Below are positions 44,016-53,378 of a stretch of DNA of 64,000 bases, one piece after another. This stretch comes from an uncultured Lachnospiraceae bacterium (lineage in GTDB: Bacteria; Bacillota; Clostridia; Lachnospirales; Lachnospiraceae): positions 1-64,000 of the forward strand of contig CAKRIL010000017.1 of assembly GCA_934343915.1 (NCBI GenBank), read 5' to 3'. The notes under the pieces are model-generated. The model was not told where the DNA came from. It did no database searches and saw nothing but the letters and a program-made list of their open reading frames with translations. The position numbers and the translations under genes were made by a program. Within the stretch, counting starts at the first letter, position 1; each line of letters begins with the position of its first letter.

Positions 44016-44639
44016 ATGAAGGCATTTGACAGACCTCTGACTGCTGTACAGGAGAGATATTATCTTGAGCTTTTTCATCAGGGAGATAAGAAGGCAAAGG
44101 AGATTCTGATAGAAAAGAATATGAGGCTTGTTGTCCACATGGTAAAAAAATATTCATGCAGCGAATATGAGCTTGAGGACATGATATCGATAGGCACGAT
44201 TGGACTTATAAAGGCGATAGACAGCTTCGATGAGAAGAAGGGAAACAGACTTGTGACCTATGCCGCAAAGTGCATAGACAATGAACTGCTTATGATGTTT
44301 CGCAGTGAGAAGAAACGCTCAAAGGAAATATCCTTAAATGAACCTCTCGGAACAGACAAGGAGGGGAACAAAATATGCTTTCAGGATATAACATTCTCCG
44401 AGGATGAGGATGTGGTTGCAAGACTGCAGAATAATCAGGATATAATTAAGCTTAAGGAGGCCTTCAACAATATTCTCTCCGACAGGGAGAGGGAAATAAT
44501 AGTGTACAGGTACGGTCTGTACGGGAAAAGGGAACGCACACAGAGGGAGCTTGCGGCTGAGTACGGAATAAGCAGGAGCTATGTGAGCAGAATAGAAAAG
44601 AGAGCGCTTGAACGTCTCAAGGAAGCCTTCGAAGAATAA
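44016..44639 (+). CDS. sigK: RNA polymerase sporulation sigma factor, SigK-like
   Basis: A 207-residue sigma-70 family factor. Region 2 is LVVHMVKKYSCSEYELEDMISIGTIGLIKAIDSF with TYAAKCIDNELLM; region 4 is LSDREREIIVYRYGL with ELAAEYGISRSYVSRIEKRALERL. The linker motif EPLGTDKEGNKI is characteristic of SigK/SigE sporulation factors. The gene is intact, with no element interrupting it as in Bacillus. The start at 44016 (MKAFDRPL) follows AGGGA; a GTG at 43998 would add six residues. A prosequence is not obvious, so it may be made in active form. Confidence 0.88.
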   Translation: MKAFDRPLTAVQERYYLELFHQGDKKAKEILIEKNMRLVVHMVKKYSCSEYELEDMISIGTIGLIKAIDSFDEKKGNRLVTYAAKCIDNELLMMFRSEKKRSKEISLNEPLGTDKEGNKICFQDITFSEDEDVVARLQNNQDIIKLKEAFNNILSDREREIIVYRYGLYGKRERTQRELAAEYGISRSYVSRIEKRALERLKEAFEE

Positions 44640-44643
44640 AGTG

Positions 44644-44672
44644 TTGCTCTTGAATAAGTAAAATGATATAAT
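44644..44672 (+). promoter_or_regulatory. Sigma-A promoter of the polysaccharide locus
   Basis: TTGCTC (44644-44649), a 17-base spacer and TATAAT (44667-44672), 40 bases before the TagA/WecG gene. It may drive much of the downstream cluster. Confidence 0.7.
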
Positions 44673-44711
44673 ATAGAAGATATTGTAATGACAAAAGTAT
44701 AGGTGGATAAT

Positions 44712-45479
44712 ATGAGTTTTAAAAAGCCGGAATACTGCAGTGTGTTGGGAGTACACGTTACCGTCGGAGATATGAACTCCATTAAACAGTGTGTGCTTGA
44801 CAATATTGAAGAGCTGCGAGGAAAATATATATGTGTTGCCAATGTGCATACAACGGTGACGGCATATGAGAACCGCAATTACCGCAGGGTTCAGAATGGT
44901 GCCGCCATGGTCTTTCCTGACGGAGGACCTTTGAGCATAGTGTGCAGACTTATGGGACATAAGAATGCAAGCAGAGTTACCGGACCTGATTTTATGGGTG
45001 AGATGTTCAAGGAGAAGGGTGTGCGCCAGTTCTTTTACGGAAGCACGCCTGAGACATTGGACAAGCTTAAGGGGATACTCGAGAAGGAACATCCTGAGAT
45101 AGAGATATGCGGTATGTATTCGCCTCCGTTTAGGACATTATCGCCTGAGGAGGACGAGCAGATTGTCAATATGATTAATGAGACTAAGCCTGATATCGTA
45201 TGGATAGGGCTCGGGGCGCCTAAGCAGGAGAACTGGATGGCAAAGCATGAGGACAGAGTGGATGCCGTCATGGTTGGTGTCGGAGCCGGTTTTGACTATT
45301 TTGCCGGGAATATCAAGAGAGCACCGATGATAATGCAGAAGCTCTCGTTGGAATGGCTGTACAGGCTTGTCCAGGAGCCGAAGAGACTGTATAAGCGCTA
45401 TTTTTCCACGAATACGATGTTTCTTGTGGCATGTTACAGGCTGTGGAAGCAGTCGAGAAAGATTAAAAAGAGAAGATAG
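44712..45479 (+). CDS. WecG/TagA/CpsF-family glycosyltransferase (GT26)
   Basis: A 255-residue transferase that adds N-acetyl-mannosamine or a related sugar to lipid-linked GlcNAc in teichoic acid or enterobacterial antigen synthesis. Motifs are FPDGGPLS, WIGLGAPKQE, VGAGFDYFAGNIKRAP and EWLYRLVQEPKRL. It is the first gene of the glycan locus, so it may make the second step on undecaprenyl-PP; the initiating phosphotransferase lies at 61129. AGGTGG precedes the ATG at 44712; an in-frame GTG at 44703 lies in the ribosome site. Confidence 0.92.
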   Translation: MSFKKPEYCSVLGVHVTVGDMNSIKQCVLDNIEELRGKYICVANVHTTVTAYENRNYRRVQNGAAMVFPDGGPLSIVCRLMGHKNASRVTGPDFMGEMFKEKGVRQFFYGSTPETLDKLKGILEKEHPEIEICGMYSPPFRTLSPEEDEQIVNMINETKPDIVWIGLGAPKQENWMAKHEDRVDAVMVGVGAGFDYFAGNIKRAPMIMQKLSLEWLYRLVQEPKRLYKRYFSTNTMFLVACYRLWKQSRKIKKRR

Positions 45480-45506
45480 AAGTCCGGTGAGACCATAAGG
45501 AGTATT

Positions 45507-46688
45507 ATGAAATTTTTTAAAAGGATAATTAACTGGGCATATCAGAATAATGATGTGTTTTATTATATATCGATTTTGAGCCTTGTGTTCGCAAAGACGC
45601 TCGGATTCTACTCGGGAGATATGGAATATAAGCTTATAATGGTATTCGCCATGTTATGTCTCGGACTTAAGCTTCTGTTTACCAGGTACACGTTAAAAGA
45701 AGTCATAATAATGGCGGTCATAGGCTTATATGCCGTGCTCATATACCTTAAGACCGGGTATATAACGTTCACCATCACGGTTCTGACGCTGCTCGGAATA
45801 AAGAACGTTGATGTATATGACCTTATGAAGAAGATGCTGTTCGTGAGGATTATATGTATTTCCGTACTGGTGACGGCGAGCGTGGTCGGAATAGTGGGGA
45901 ATACGGTCAAGGATCAGTATGATGACGGGCTGACATACGCGTATGGATTCCAGAGCCCGAACGAGTTCATGGTGAATGTGTTTATAACCGTTGCCATGTT
46001 TATGTATCTTAATTATAAGAAGCTTAACTGTCTTCATTTTCTGCTGTCGCTGTATGCGTTCTATGCGGTGTACCGGGTTACGAACAGTATGACGGGCTTT
46101 ATGCTCGGAATGTTCCTTGTATTTGTATTCCTGTGCCTTAAGTTGCTCGATAAGCTTGGCAAGCCGGGATATATGATAACAAGAATCATAAGTGCGGCAG
46201 TCATACCGACGAGCACTCTGTGCTTTATAGGTACGTTTGCGGCATCGGTATTCTTCGATGTGAATAACAGTCTGATGTTCAAGATGGATCAGCTTATTAC
46301 GGGAAGACTTAAGATACAGCATCAGTACTGGCTTAACTACGGTTTTTCATGGCTTGGGAAGGATATAAGCAGAGCTGCGGCAAGATGGGACGGCGTTCAG
46401 ATTAACAACGGCTTCCTCGACAGCAATTACTGGTGTACATTTTACAAATACGGATTTGTGACGGAGGCGTTATTTCTTGCCTGTCTTGTATTTGCATCAT
46501 GGTATTTTTACAAAAAAAAGAATTACCGCCTTACAATAATTATAAATGTGCTGTGTCTCTACGGACTGATGGAGGATTTCCTAATCAGTTCCGTGGTCAA
46601 TCCGTTCCTGCTCTTTGTTGCGTTCGCAATATATGATGCGGCAGGAAAAAATAAGAAAGTATCCGGAGAGGTAATAAGGCTTGAGTAA
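45507..46688 (+). CDS. Wzy/polymerase-like polytopic membrane protein
   Basis: A 393-residue protein with about ten membrane segments and a long outside loop around residues 260-310, containing LNYGFSWLGKDI. This layout is that of Wzy O-antigen or capsule polymerases, which vary so much that only topology supports the call. The second polymerase-like protein at 57747 could do a ligation step. It overlaps the GT4 gene start and begins behind TAAGGAG. Confidence 0.6.
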   Translation: MKFFKRIINWAYQNNDVFYYISILSLVFAKTLGFYSGDMEYKLIMVFAMLCLGLKLLFTRYTLKEVIIMAVIGLYAVLIYLKTGYITFTITVLTLLGIKNVDVYDLMKKMLFVRIICISVLVTASVVGIVGNTVKDQYDDGLTYAYGFQSPNEFMVNVFITVAMFMYLNYKKLNCLHFLLSLYAFYAVYRVTNSMTGFMLGMFLVFVFLCLKLLDKLGKPGYMITRIISAAVIPTSTLCFIGTFAASVFFDVNNSLMFKMDQLITGRLKIQHQYWLNYGFSWLGKDISRAAARWDGVQINNGFLDSNYWCTFYKYGFVTEALFLACLVFASWYFYKKKNYRLTIIINVLCLYGLMEDFLISSVVNPFLLFVAFAIYDAAGKNKKVSGEVIRLE

Positions 46689-47796
46689 AAAAGTAACTAT
46701 TATAACTAATATACCATCGCCGTACAGGGTGGATTTTTTCTATTATCTTCAGACACACTGCACCGGGTATGAATTCTCTGTAATGTATTACTGCAACGAT
46801 AATATGGCGAGACAGTGGAAGGCGGACGAGGATAGAATTGTCAATTCCTATTTTGTCCCGTCTAAGACCGTGCGAATCAAAAAGAAGTTCGATGACCATT
46901 TTATATCGTTTCCTGTGGGTGTCGGCCGCCTGCTTGACAGGCTTGCACCGGATGTGGTTGTTGCGATGGAGTACAGCCCTGCAATATTACAGGCGATGAA
47001 CTGGTGCAGAAGGAAGAAGGTTCCGTATGTGAGCTGGACTGACGGAACAATCAATTCGGAAAAGAATATAGGAAAGCTGCAGAAGCTTTCAAGAAAATAT
47101 ATTTTCAAGCATGCAGATGCGTTCATAGGCAGCAGTCACGCGTCGATGGAGAACCAGTTAAGTTATGGTGCTCCGGCAGAGCGCTGCCATATAAGCATGC
47201 TCACGGTTGATCTTGATAAGTATTATATAGGTGACAGAAATTGGAGTTCCGACAGCATTCTGTATGTGGGAAGTCTTATAGAGCGCAAGGGCGTTGACTT
47301 ACTTATCGAGGCATTGGCAAAGTGCCGCAATAAGTCTGTCAAGCTTGTTATTGTCGGCGACGGCAGGGAGAAGGACAGTCTGGCGCAGTCGGCTGAGAGA
47401 CTTGGCGTGGCTGACAGAGTAGTATTTAAGGGCTTCCTTGCAGGGGACGAGCTAAGGCAGTGCTACAAGGATGCGGGTGCGTTCGTGCTTCCGACGAGGG
47501 AGGACTGCTTCGGACTTGTGCTTGTTGAGGCTATGTGTGCCAAGCTGCCGATACTTGTGTCTAAGTATTCGGATGCGGCTTCGGAGACAGTTGAGGATGG
47601 TGCTAACGGATATATCATAGACCCGTATGACGCGGAAGCTTTTGCGGGGAAGATAGATGAGGTTATGGCAGATGCCGGTACGAGAGAAAGACTCGGAATG
47701 GCAAGCTTCTCGGCAACTGATAAGTTCAGATTTGAGAGTGTTGCACAGGGATATATTGAAGCTATTGAAGATGCGTTAGGCAGGGAGAAGCGATAA
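46681..47796 (+). CDS. Glycosyltransferase family 4 (GT4)
   Basis: A 371-residue GT-B transferase. The donor-binding domain has RKGVDLLIEALAKC, LVIVGDGREKDSL, VVFKGFLAG and the EX7E motif in LPTREDCFGLVLVEAM. It is probably a cytoplasmic step of repeat-unit assembly. The TTG start at 46681 lies behind GAGAGG and overlaps the previous gene by eight bases. The sugar is unknown. Confidence 0.88.
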   Translation: MSKKVTIITNIPSPYRVDFFYYLQTHCTGYEFSVMYYCNDNMARQWKADEDRIVNSYFVPSKTVRIKKKFDDHFISFPVGVGRLLDRLAPDVVVAMEYSPAILQAMNWCRRKKVPYVSWTDGTINSEKNIGKLQKLSRKYIFKHADAFIGSSHASMENQLSYGAPAERCHISMLTVDLDKYYIGDRNWSSDSILYVGSLIERKGVDLLIEALAKCRNKSVKLVIVGDGREKDSLAQSAERLGVADRVVFKGFLAGDELRQCYKDAGAFVLPTREDCFGLVLVEAMCAKLPILVSKYSDAASETVEDGANGYIIDPYDAEAFAGKIDEVMADAGTRERLGMASFSATDKFRFESVAQGYIEAIEDALGREKR

Positions 47797-47797
47797 C

Positions 47798-48634
47798 ATG
47801 GTTGTGGTTAAGATTGGTGATGGTCTGGGAAATCAGATGTTTAATTATGCATGCGGCTATTCGGTTGCAAAGCATGACGGGGATACACTTCTGCTGGACA
47901 CATCGGAGGTCGATAATTCGACATTGCGTTCATACGGACTTGACAAGTTCAACATTGAATATAAGGACAGGGAAAGCTTCAGCAACAGGAATTTCTTCTG
48001 CAAGCTCTACAAAAGATTGAGAAGAAATCTGAAGTATAACGTTATCGCGGAGCGAAGGGACGAGGCATGTCCGCGCGATATGACCGTGTATAAGAAGAAG
48101 CTTATCAGGAACAAATATCTGTACGGGTATTTTCAGAACCTTGTGTACCTTGATAACTGCATGGATGATATAAGAAGGCAGTTCACACCGAGCAAGCCGT
48201 TCTCTGAGAGAGCGGGGGAACTGATAAAGCAGCTTGAGAGCGGGGAGACCTGTTCGGTTCATATAAGGGGAGGCGACATTGAGCCGCTCCCGTATGCATA
48301 TTATGAGAAGGCTGTCGCAGAAATATTAAAAAAGAACGGCAAGGTCAGGTTCATATTCTTTTCCAATGTCCGCGAGCTGACGGAAAGCTACGAAAAGCAG
48401 CTTAATATTGATGCGGTATCCATATGGGAGCTTGGAGGCTTCACGGATATAGAGGAGCTGTTTCTTATGAAGGCATGCAAAAGCCATATACTGTCGGACA
48501 GCACATTTGCAAGATGGGCTGCACTCCTTGATGATAAGGGCGGACAGGTGTGCGCACCGTATTCTGTTGATGCAGGGAAGATATACAGACCTGAGTGGAA
48601 TATGATAGATTACAGAAATGAGGAAGCTATATGA
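47798..48634 (+). CDS. Alpha-1,2-fucosyltransferase-like (GT11)
   Basis: A 278-residue GT11 protein. It opens with VVVKIGDGLGNQMFNYACGYSVAK and has SVHIRGGDI (the nucleotide-sugar site, HxRxGD) and SDSTFARWAALL. This family adds fucose to galactose or related sugars, suggesting a fucosylated polymer. It starts two bases after the GT4 gene and overlaps the ABC transporter by four bases (ATGA). No fucose synthesis genes are in this window. Confidence 0.9.
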   Translation: MVVVKIGDGLGNQMFNYACGYSVAKHDGDTLLLDTSEVDNSTLRSYGLDKFNIEYKDRESFSNRNFFCKLYKRLRRNLKYNVIAERRDEACPRDMTVYKKKLIRNKYLYGYFQNLVYLDNCMDDIRRQFTPSKPFSERAGELIKQLESGETCSVHIRGGDIEPLPYAYYEKAVAEILKKNGKVRFIFFSNVRELTESYEKQLNIDAVSIWELGGFTDIEELFLMKACKSHILSDSTFARWAALLDDKGGQVCAPYSVDAGKIYRPEWNMIDYRNEEAI

Positions 48635-50373
48635 AATCAATAGGAAAGATGTTCTCAATGTTCAACGGCAGGCAGAAGCTTAAGCTGTTCGGAATGTCGA
48701 TTATTATTCTCGGCGGAGCGGTCATGGAGCTTGTTGCCTTATATGCGTTCAATAATTTTATTGAGGCTATTATGATGCCCGATAACTATATGGACAATGC
48801 GTTTATCGCCCTGTTCTGTAATGTATTCGGTATAGAAGGCTATAAGAACGTTGTTATTCTGTGCTCTGCATTTATTATTGCGGCATATCTTGTAAAGACA
48901 TTTTACATAATCATGCAGAATAATATAATGTACAAGTTCATCTATTTCGGTCATAAGGAGCTGTCCTGCAAGGTTATGAACAGCTACCTTGAGCAGGATT
49001 ATTTTTTCCATGTAAAGAATAACAGTGCAGACCTCATAAGGAATGTATACAACGATACGAACATGTTCTATGTTGCGGTGCTCAATGTAATACAGCTTAT
49101 TTCAGAGCTGTGCACAATCACGGCAATCGGAATATATCTGTTCGTGAAGGACGGCATGCTCACACTCGGAATAGGTGTGATAGTGGGGTCGTTCACATTC
49201 TTCTTCATGAGATTTTATAAGAACAGACTTAAACATATGGGCGAGGAGTACAGAAGACTGTATGCCGGTATTGTAAAGTGCATGCAGCAGTCATTCGGAG
49301 GAATCAAGGAGATTAAGATTGCCAACAGGGAGAAGTTCTTCTCAGACGAGTTCGACTCCATCAATTATGACCTCGCGAAGAATCAGAAGGACAATGCACT
49401 TCTCAATTCGATACCTAAGCCGGTGATGGAGGCTGCATGTATCGGCTCGCTTATGATAATAGTAATTATCAAGGCATGTACAGGAGACATAAGCGCGGCA
49501 TTCGCAACGACACTCGGCGTATTTGCGATGGGTGCGATGAGACTTCTGCCGTCGGTCAACAAGATCAGCGCATATATAAGCACTCTGTTATACAGCAGGG
49601 CATTTGTCGAGTCGGTATATACGGAGAGACAGAGAATGCTTGCAATAGCAAAGCGCAAATCCGAGGAAAATACCGTATCAGACATCAGCTTTGACAAGGG
49701 AATATTTGTCGATAAGCTGTCATTTGCGTATGATGCGGAATCAGAGAATGTTATTGATGATGTGACCTTCCATATTGATAAGAATACCTCTGTTGCATTC
49801 ATAGGTCCATCGGGAGCAGGAAAGACAACCATGGTCGATATTATGCTCGGAGTACTTAAGCCTCAGAAGGGTGCCGTGAAGGTGGACGAAAAGGACATTG
49901 CGGACTGCATGGATGCATGGCATAAGAAGGTAGGCTATATTCCGCAGAACATCTACCTTATGGATGAATCCTTGAGAAGAAATATTGCCTTCGGAGTACC
50001 TGAGAATCAGATAGATGATGAGAAGGTATGGGAGGTTATAAGGGAAGCACAGCTCGAGAATGTTGTCAAGGAGATGGATGAAGGCCTTGACACGGTTATT
50101 GGTGAGATGGGTGTGAGACTGTCAGGAGGTCAGAGACAGAGAATAGGCATAGCGAGAGCTCTGTACAGAAATCCTGAGATACTTGTTCTTGACGAGGCAA
50201 CCTCTGCTCTTGATACTGAGACAGAGAGAGCGGTTATGGAGGCTATCGACAGTCTGCACGGAAGAATGACATTGATAATTATTGCACACAGACTTTCGAC
50301 CATCAAGAACTGCGATGTAGTATATCAGGTAAAAGAGGGTAAGGTAACAAGGAGCAATGAATCATTTAATTAA
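48631..50373 (+). CDS. ABC transporter, PglK-like lipid-linked oligosaccharide flippase
   Basis: A 580-residue protein with six membrane helices (residues 1-320) fused to an ATPase domain. Walker A GPSGAGKTT is near 392, LSGGQRQRIGIARAL near 497 and ILVLDEATSALD follows. One-gene ABC exporters in glycan loci flip undecaprenyl-linked oligosaccharides, as PglK does. As no Wzx is seen in the window, this is the best flippase candidate. It overlaps the fucosyltransferase gene and the next GT2 gene. Confidence 0.85.
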   Translation: MKSIGKMFSMFNGRQKLKLFGMSIIILGGAVMELVALYAFNNFIEAIMMPDNYMDNAFIALFCNVFGIEGYKNVVILCSAFIIAAYLVKTFYIIMQNNIMYKFIYFGHKELSCKVMNSYLEQDYFFHVKNNSADLIRNVYNDTNMFYVAVLNVIQLISELCTITAIGIYLFVKDGMLTLGIGVIVGSFTFFFMRFYKNRLKHMGEEYRRLYAGIVKCMQQSFGGIKEIKIANREKFFSDEFDSINYDLAKNQKDNALLNSIPKPVMEAACIGSLMIIVIIKACTGDISAAFATTLGVFAMGAMRLLPSVNKISAYISTLLYSRAFVESVYTERQRMLAIAKRKSEENTVSDISFDKGIFVDKLSFAYDAESENVIDDVTFHIDKNTSVAFIGPSGAGKTTMVDIMLGVLKPQKGAVKVDEKDIADCMDAWHKKVGYIPQNIYLMDESLRRNIAFGVPENQIDDEKVWEVIREAQLENVVKEMDEGLDTVIGEMGVRLSGGQRQRIGIARALYRNPEILVLDEATSALDTETERAVMEAIDSLHGRMTLIIIAHRLSTIKNCDVVYQVKEGKVTRSNESFN

Positions 50374-51331
50374 CGGCAGGGTAAGCATAGTTGTTCCGGT
50401 GTATAATACGGATGCAGCATTCCTGACAGAATGCTTTGAATCGGTTAAGGCACAGGACTATGAGGATATAGAGCTCATTATTGTTGACGACGGAAGCACT
50501 AAGACGGAGACAGGGGAATGCTGCAAAAGCTTTTCGGGAGGCTGGGATAAGTGCATACTTGTAACCATTGTCAATTCAGGCGTATCCCGTGCAAGAGCAC
50601 AGGGTATTGAGCACGCATCGGGAAGTATGATAATGTTCCTAGACAGCGATGACAGGCTTGAAGCCGGCGCGGTAAGCCGTCTTGTCGGAGCTATGAAGGA
50701 GACTCACGCGGATGCGGTTATAGCTCAGGCTGAGAGCGGCAGGAGGATTCCTCATATGCAGACATATCAGGGGCTTGACATACTGCATGCACTCCTTGAG
50801 AACAATGAGGCTGCATTCGGATGGGCACTGTGGGCAAAGCTTTATGACACGGAGCTCATGAGCAGGTGCTATAAAGCATACGATAACATCTACTATGGTG
50901 AGGATCTGCTTGTGAATGCACTGTATTTTAAGGCTGCACGCTCGGCGGTGGTGATTGATGACAAGCTCTATTTTTACAGGACGGATAATCCTGACAGCGC
51001 GATGTCACAGGCACGCTCGGTTAAGAAGCTGAGCCTTATCACAATGTGGCAGGAGATGGCGGAAATATACAGCGGATGCGGCATGAAAGACGAGACGGAG
51101 AGGATTATGGCTAACTACTATGATTCGCTGCTTTCGGGATATTTACAGTGCGATTATTACAGATATGATAACTATAAGGAATATATGAAGGAGATTAAAG
51201 GGAGACTTAAAGCGTCGCTTGGAGAGATTCTTAAGAACAAGTATGTTCCTTGTAAATATAAATATATAGCTGCGGTCTATTTTAAGTGGTTATTTGAGTT
51301 AAAGAGGCTTGTCACGAACAAAAAGCAGTGA
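50357..51331 (+). CDS. Glycosyltransferase family 2 (GT2)
   Basis: A 324-residue GT-A transferase. Motifs: VSIVVPVYNTDAAFLTECFESV, LIIVDDGSTKTETG, MFLDSDDRLEAG (DxD). The C-terminal part is helical. It uses a nucleotide sugar to extend the lipid-linked repeat. It overlaps the ABC transporter by 17 bases with its GGAGC site inside that gene. Confidence 0.92.
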   Translation: MNHLINGRVSIVVPVYNTDAAFLTECFESVKAQDYEDIELIIVDDGSTKTETGECCKSFSGGWDKCILVTIVNSGVSRARAQGIEHASGSMIMFLDSDDRLEAGAVSRLVGAMKETHADAVIAQAESGRRIPHMQTYQGLDILHALLENNEAAFGWALWAKLYDTELMSRCYKAYDNIYYGEDLLVNALYFKAARSAVVIDDKLYFYRTDNPDSAMSQARSVKKLSLITMWQEMAEIYSGCGMKDETERIMANYYDSLLSGYLQCDYYRYDNYKEYMKEIKGRLKASLGEILKNKYVPCKYKYIAAVYFKWLFELKRLVTNKKQ

Positions 51332-51361
51332 AAGTCTCTCAGGGAATGAGGAATAAATAAT

Positions 51362-52333
51362 ATGGCTAACCGGTTTGAAAAGTTGTACTATGGCGCAAAG
51401 GGCGTTCTTCACAACAAAATGCATTTTGATACCTTCAGCTGCAAATGGATAAAAAAGTATGCCGGAGTTAAGATAAGCTCGGGTGAAGAATTAAATGCTG
51501 CCATCAGGGCGGCGATTTATAAGGAAGACCCGTTTATGGCGGGGAGGCTCGGCGGATATGAGGTCTTTGCGATGCAGAGTGCTGAATTTGATGATGCGGT
51601 GCGGATGCAGAGAGCCATTGATTTTATGGATAAGAGTGCGGGCTTCTTTCCGAAGGATGAAAAGCTCCTTTACAGATTCAATGATGTGATGAAGGATGCC
51701 TGTACACAGGTGGATCTGCTTGGCTGCTGGCTTGTAAATTATGAAGAATATTTCATAAGAAAATACTGCTCCGACATTAAGAATGTCGGTGTGCTGATGG
51801 GGCTTGAGCCCTGGAACAGCAGCGGTGTGCCTTGGACGAAGGCACTTGAGGGCAAGAAGGTGCTTGTGATACATCCGTTTGAAAAGACGATAAAGGCTCA
51901 GTATGCCAAGAGGGATAAGCTCTTTAAAAATCCTGACATACTGCCTGAATTTGAGCTTCAGGTGCTTAAGGCGGTTCAGACCAGCGGAAGTGCCGTGGAT
52001 TCAAGGTTTGAGACATGGTTCGATGCGCTCGACTATATGTGCAGGGAGTGCGATAAGCTTGATTTTGATGTGGCTCTTATAGGCTGCGGGGCATACGGCT
52101 TCCCGCTTGCGGCGCATATTAAGAGGATGGGAAAACAGGCGGTGCATCTTGGCGGAGTGCTTCAGATTCTGTTCGGAATAAAGGGACGCAGATGGGATGA
52201 GTCGGACACGCATCTTATGTATAACGAGCATTGGGTGTACCCGGATACAAGCGAGATTCCGGCTGGGGCTGACAAGGTTGAAAATGCCTGCTACTGGGAA
52301 GTGAAGGAAGAGAAAAAAGATGAAACAGAATAA
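51362..52333 (+). CDS. Probable GT-D-fold glycosyltransferase
   Basis: A 323-residue soluble protein. MAGRLGGYEVFAMQ near residue 60 and DVALIGCGAYGFPLAAHIKRMGKQAVHLGGVLQILFGIKGRRW in the last third resemble the architecture of GT-D (DUF1792-type) transferases, where a GxGE-like motif and a Rossmann-like core bind the donor. A DxD of the classic kind is absent. Its place between a GT2 gene and an acyltransferase supports a glycan role. The identification rests on motif similarity only. It overlaps the next gene by 14 bases. Confidence 0.55.
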   Translation: MANRFEKLYYGAKGVLHNKMHFDTFSCKWIKKYAGVKISSGEELNAAIRAAIYKEDPFMAGRLGGYEVFAMQSAEFDDAVRMQRAIDFMDKSAGFFPKDEKLLYRFNDVMKDACTQVDLLGCWLVNYEEYFIRKYCSDIKNVGVLMGLEPWNSSGVPWTKALEGKKVLVIHPFEKTIKAQYAKRDKLFKNPDILPEFELQVLKAVQTSGSAVDSRFETWFDALDYMCRECDKLDFDVALIGCGAYGFPLAAHIKRMGKQAVHLGGVLQILFGIKGRRWDESDTHLMYNEHWVYPDTSEIPAGADKVENACYWEVKEEKKDETE

Positions 52334-53378
52334 CAATACAATCAACAGACCGGTATTTGACATGCTGCGTGTAATTGCAGCGGCAATGGTATTCATGATT
52401 CATTTTGCGGGGTTCCGTAACCTGCCTAAGCCGCAGTTCGTATTCACGCTGTTCAGACATTTTAATTACGGTGTGTGTATGTTCTTTGCGATGAGCGGTT
52501 ATCTTATACTTCAATCGGTGGACAGCAGCCGCTCGGTTAAGGAATACTTTGCAAAGAGAGTTTCAAGAATTATACCCGCATATTATGCAATTCTTATTTT
52601 CAGTATAATCGTGTGGGACATTGTTATGGGACAGATGCCGAAGGATTCCATGCTTGGAATGGGCTGGCTCAGATACTTCCTGTTCCTCAACGGTTTTGTT
52701 CCGTCGAATGAGTATTATAACTGGAACGACCTGTGGGGACTGTGGACAATGAGCTGCTTCATGCTGTACTATCTGCTGGCACCGCTTATACACAAGGCTG
52801 TAAAAAGCTATAAGGGTTCACTTGCGGCACTGCTTGTGATTATTGTGCTCGCGTATGCATATAAGGCAGTATATTCCCGATTCTTACACGGCAGCAATAT
52901 ACCATGGGCTGATGAGCTTGCAGGGGACTGCGCGGTATTTAACATGATTTCATTTGCATTCGGCATGGCTGCATGGTATGCGGTAAGAGAAGGAAAAGAG
53001 AAGAACTATCTTCGCGTTGTGGTGGCTGCACTTGCCGTATTCCTTGCGATAAGGGATGACACCTACAACCGAATCATATGGTCGCTTCTTACAGTGGCAT
53101 TCATGCTTGTAATGAAGGATTTTTCATATGGGGAACGTACACAGTGGGTCGGAAAGACTTTCTCGTTCCTCGCAGGATACAGCTTCACAGTGTATCTTGT
53201 TCATATGCCGATTATAGAGCTAACCCAGTATTTCAGTGAGCATGTGTTCTATCTGAGCTATGTGCCGTTCCTTGCGGTAGTGCTTGTTGGCACGGCAGCA
53301 TTTACGGCAGCTCTGCATTATCTTGTCGAGGTTCCCGTGGCAGGATTGATTAAAAGGAGGCTGGCATGTCAAAAATAG
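52320..53378 (+). CDS. Acyltransferase 3 family membrane protein
   Basis: A 352-residue protein with about ten membrane segments. The N-terminus FDMLRVIAAAMVFMIHFAG carries the catalytic His, and MSGYLIL and SVKEYFAKRVSRIIPAYY follow as in OafA-type acetyltransferases. It probably acetylates the repeat unit at the membrane. It overlaps the previous and next genes by 14 and 13 bases, so the block is strongly coupled. Confidence 0.9.
   Translation: MKQNNNTINRPVFDMLRVIAAAMVFMIHFAGFRNLPKPQFVFTLFRHFNYGVCMFFAMSGYLILQSVDSSRSVKEYFAKRVSRIIPAYYAILIFSIIVWDIVMGQMPKDSMLGMGWLRYFLFLNGFVPSNEYYNWNDLWGLWTMSCFMLYYLLAPLIHKAVKSYKGSLAALLVIIVLAYAYKAVYSRFLHGSNIPWADELAGDCAVFNMISFAFGMAAWYAVREGKEKNYLRVVVAALAVFLAIRDDTYNRIIWSLLTVAFMLVMKDFSYGERTQWVGKTFSFLAGYSFTVYLVHMPIIELTQYFSEHVFYLSYVPFLAVVLVGTAAFTAALHYLVEVPVAGLIKRRLACQK

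Noticed and set aside
44334..45092. A 252-codon open frame on the minus strand across the end of sigK and the start of the TagA/WecG gene
   Set aside because: It spans two well-supported plus-strand genes and their promoter, has no ribosome site and its translation resembles no family.
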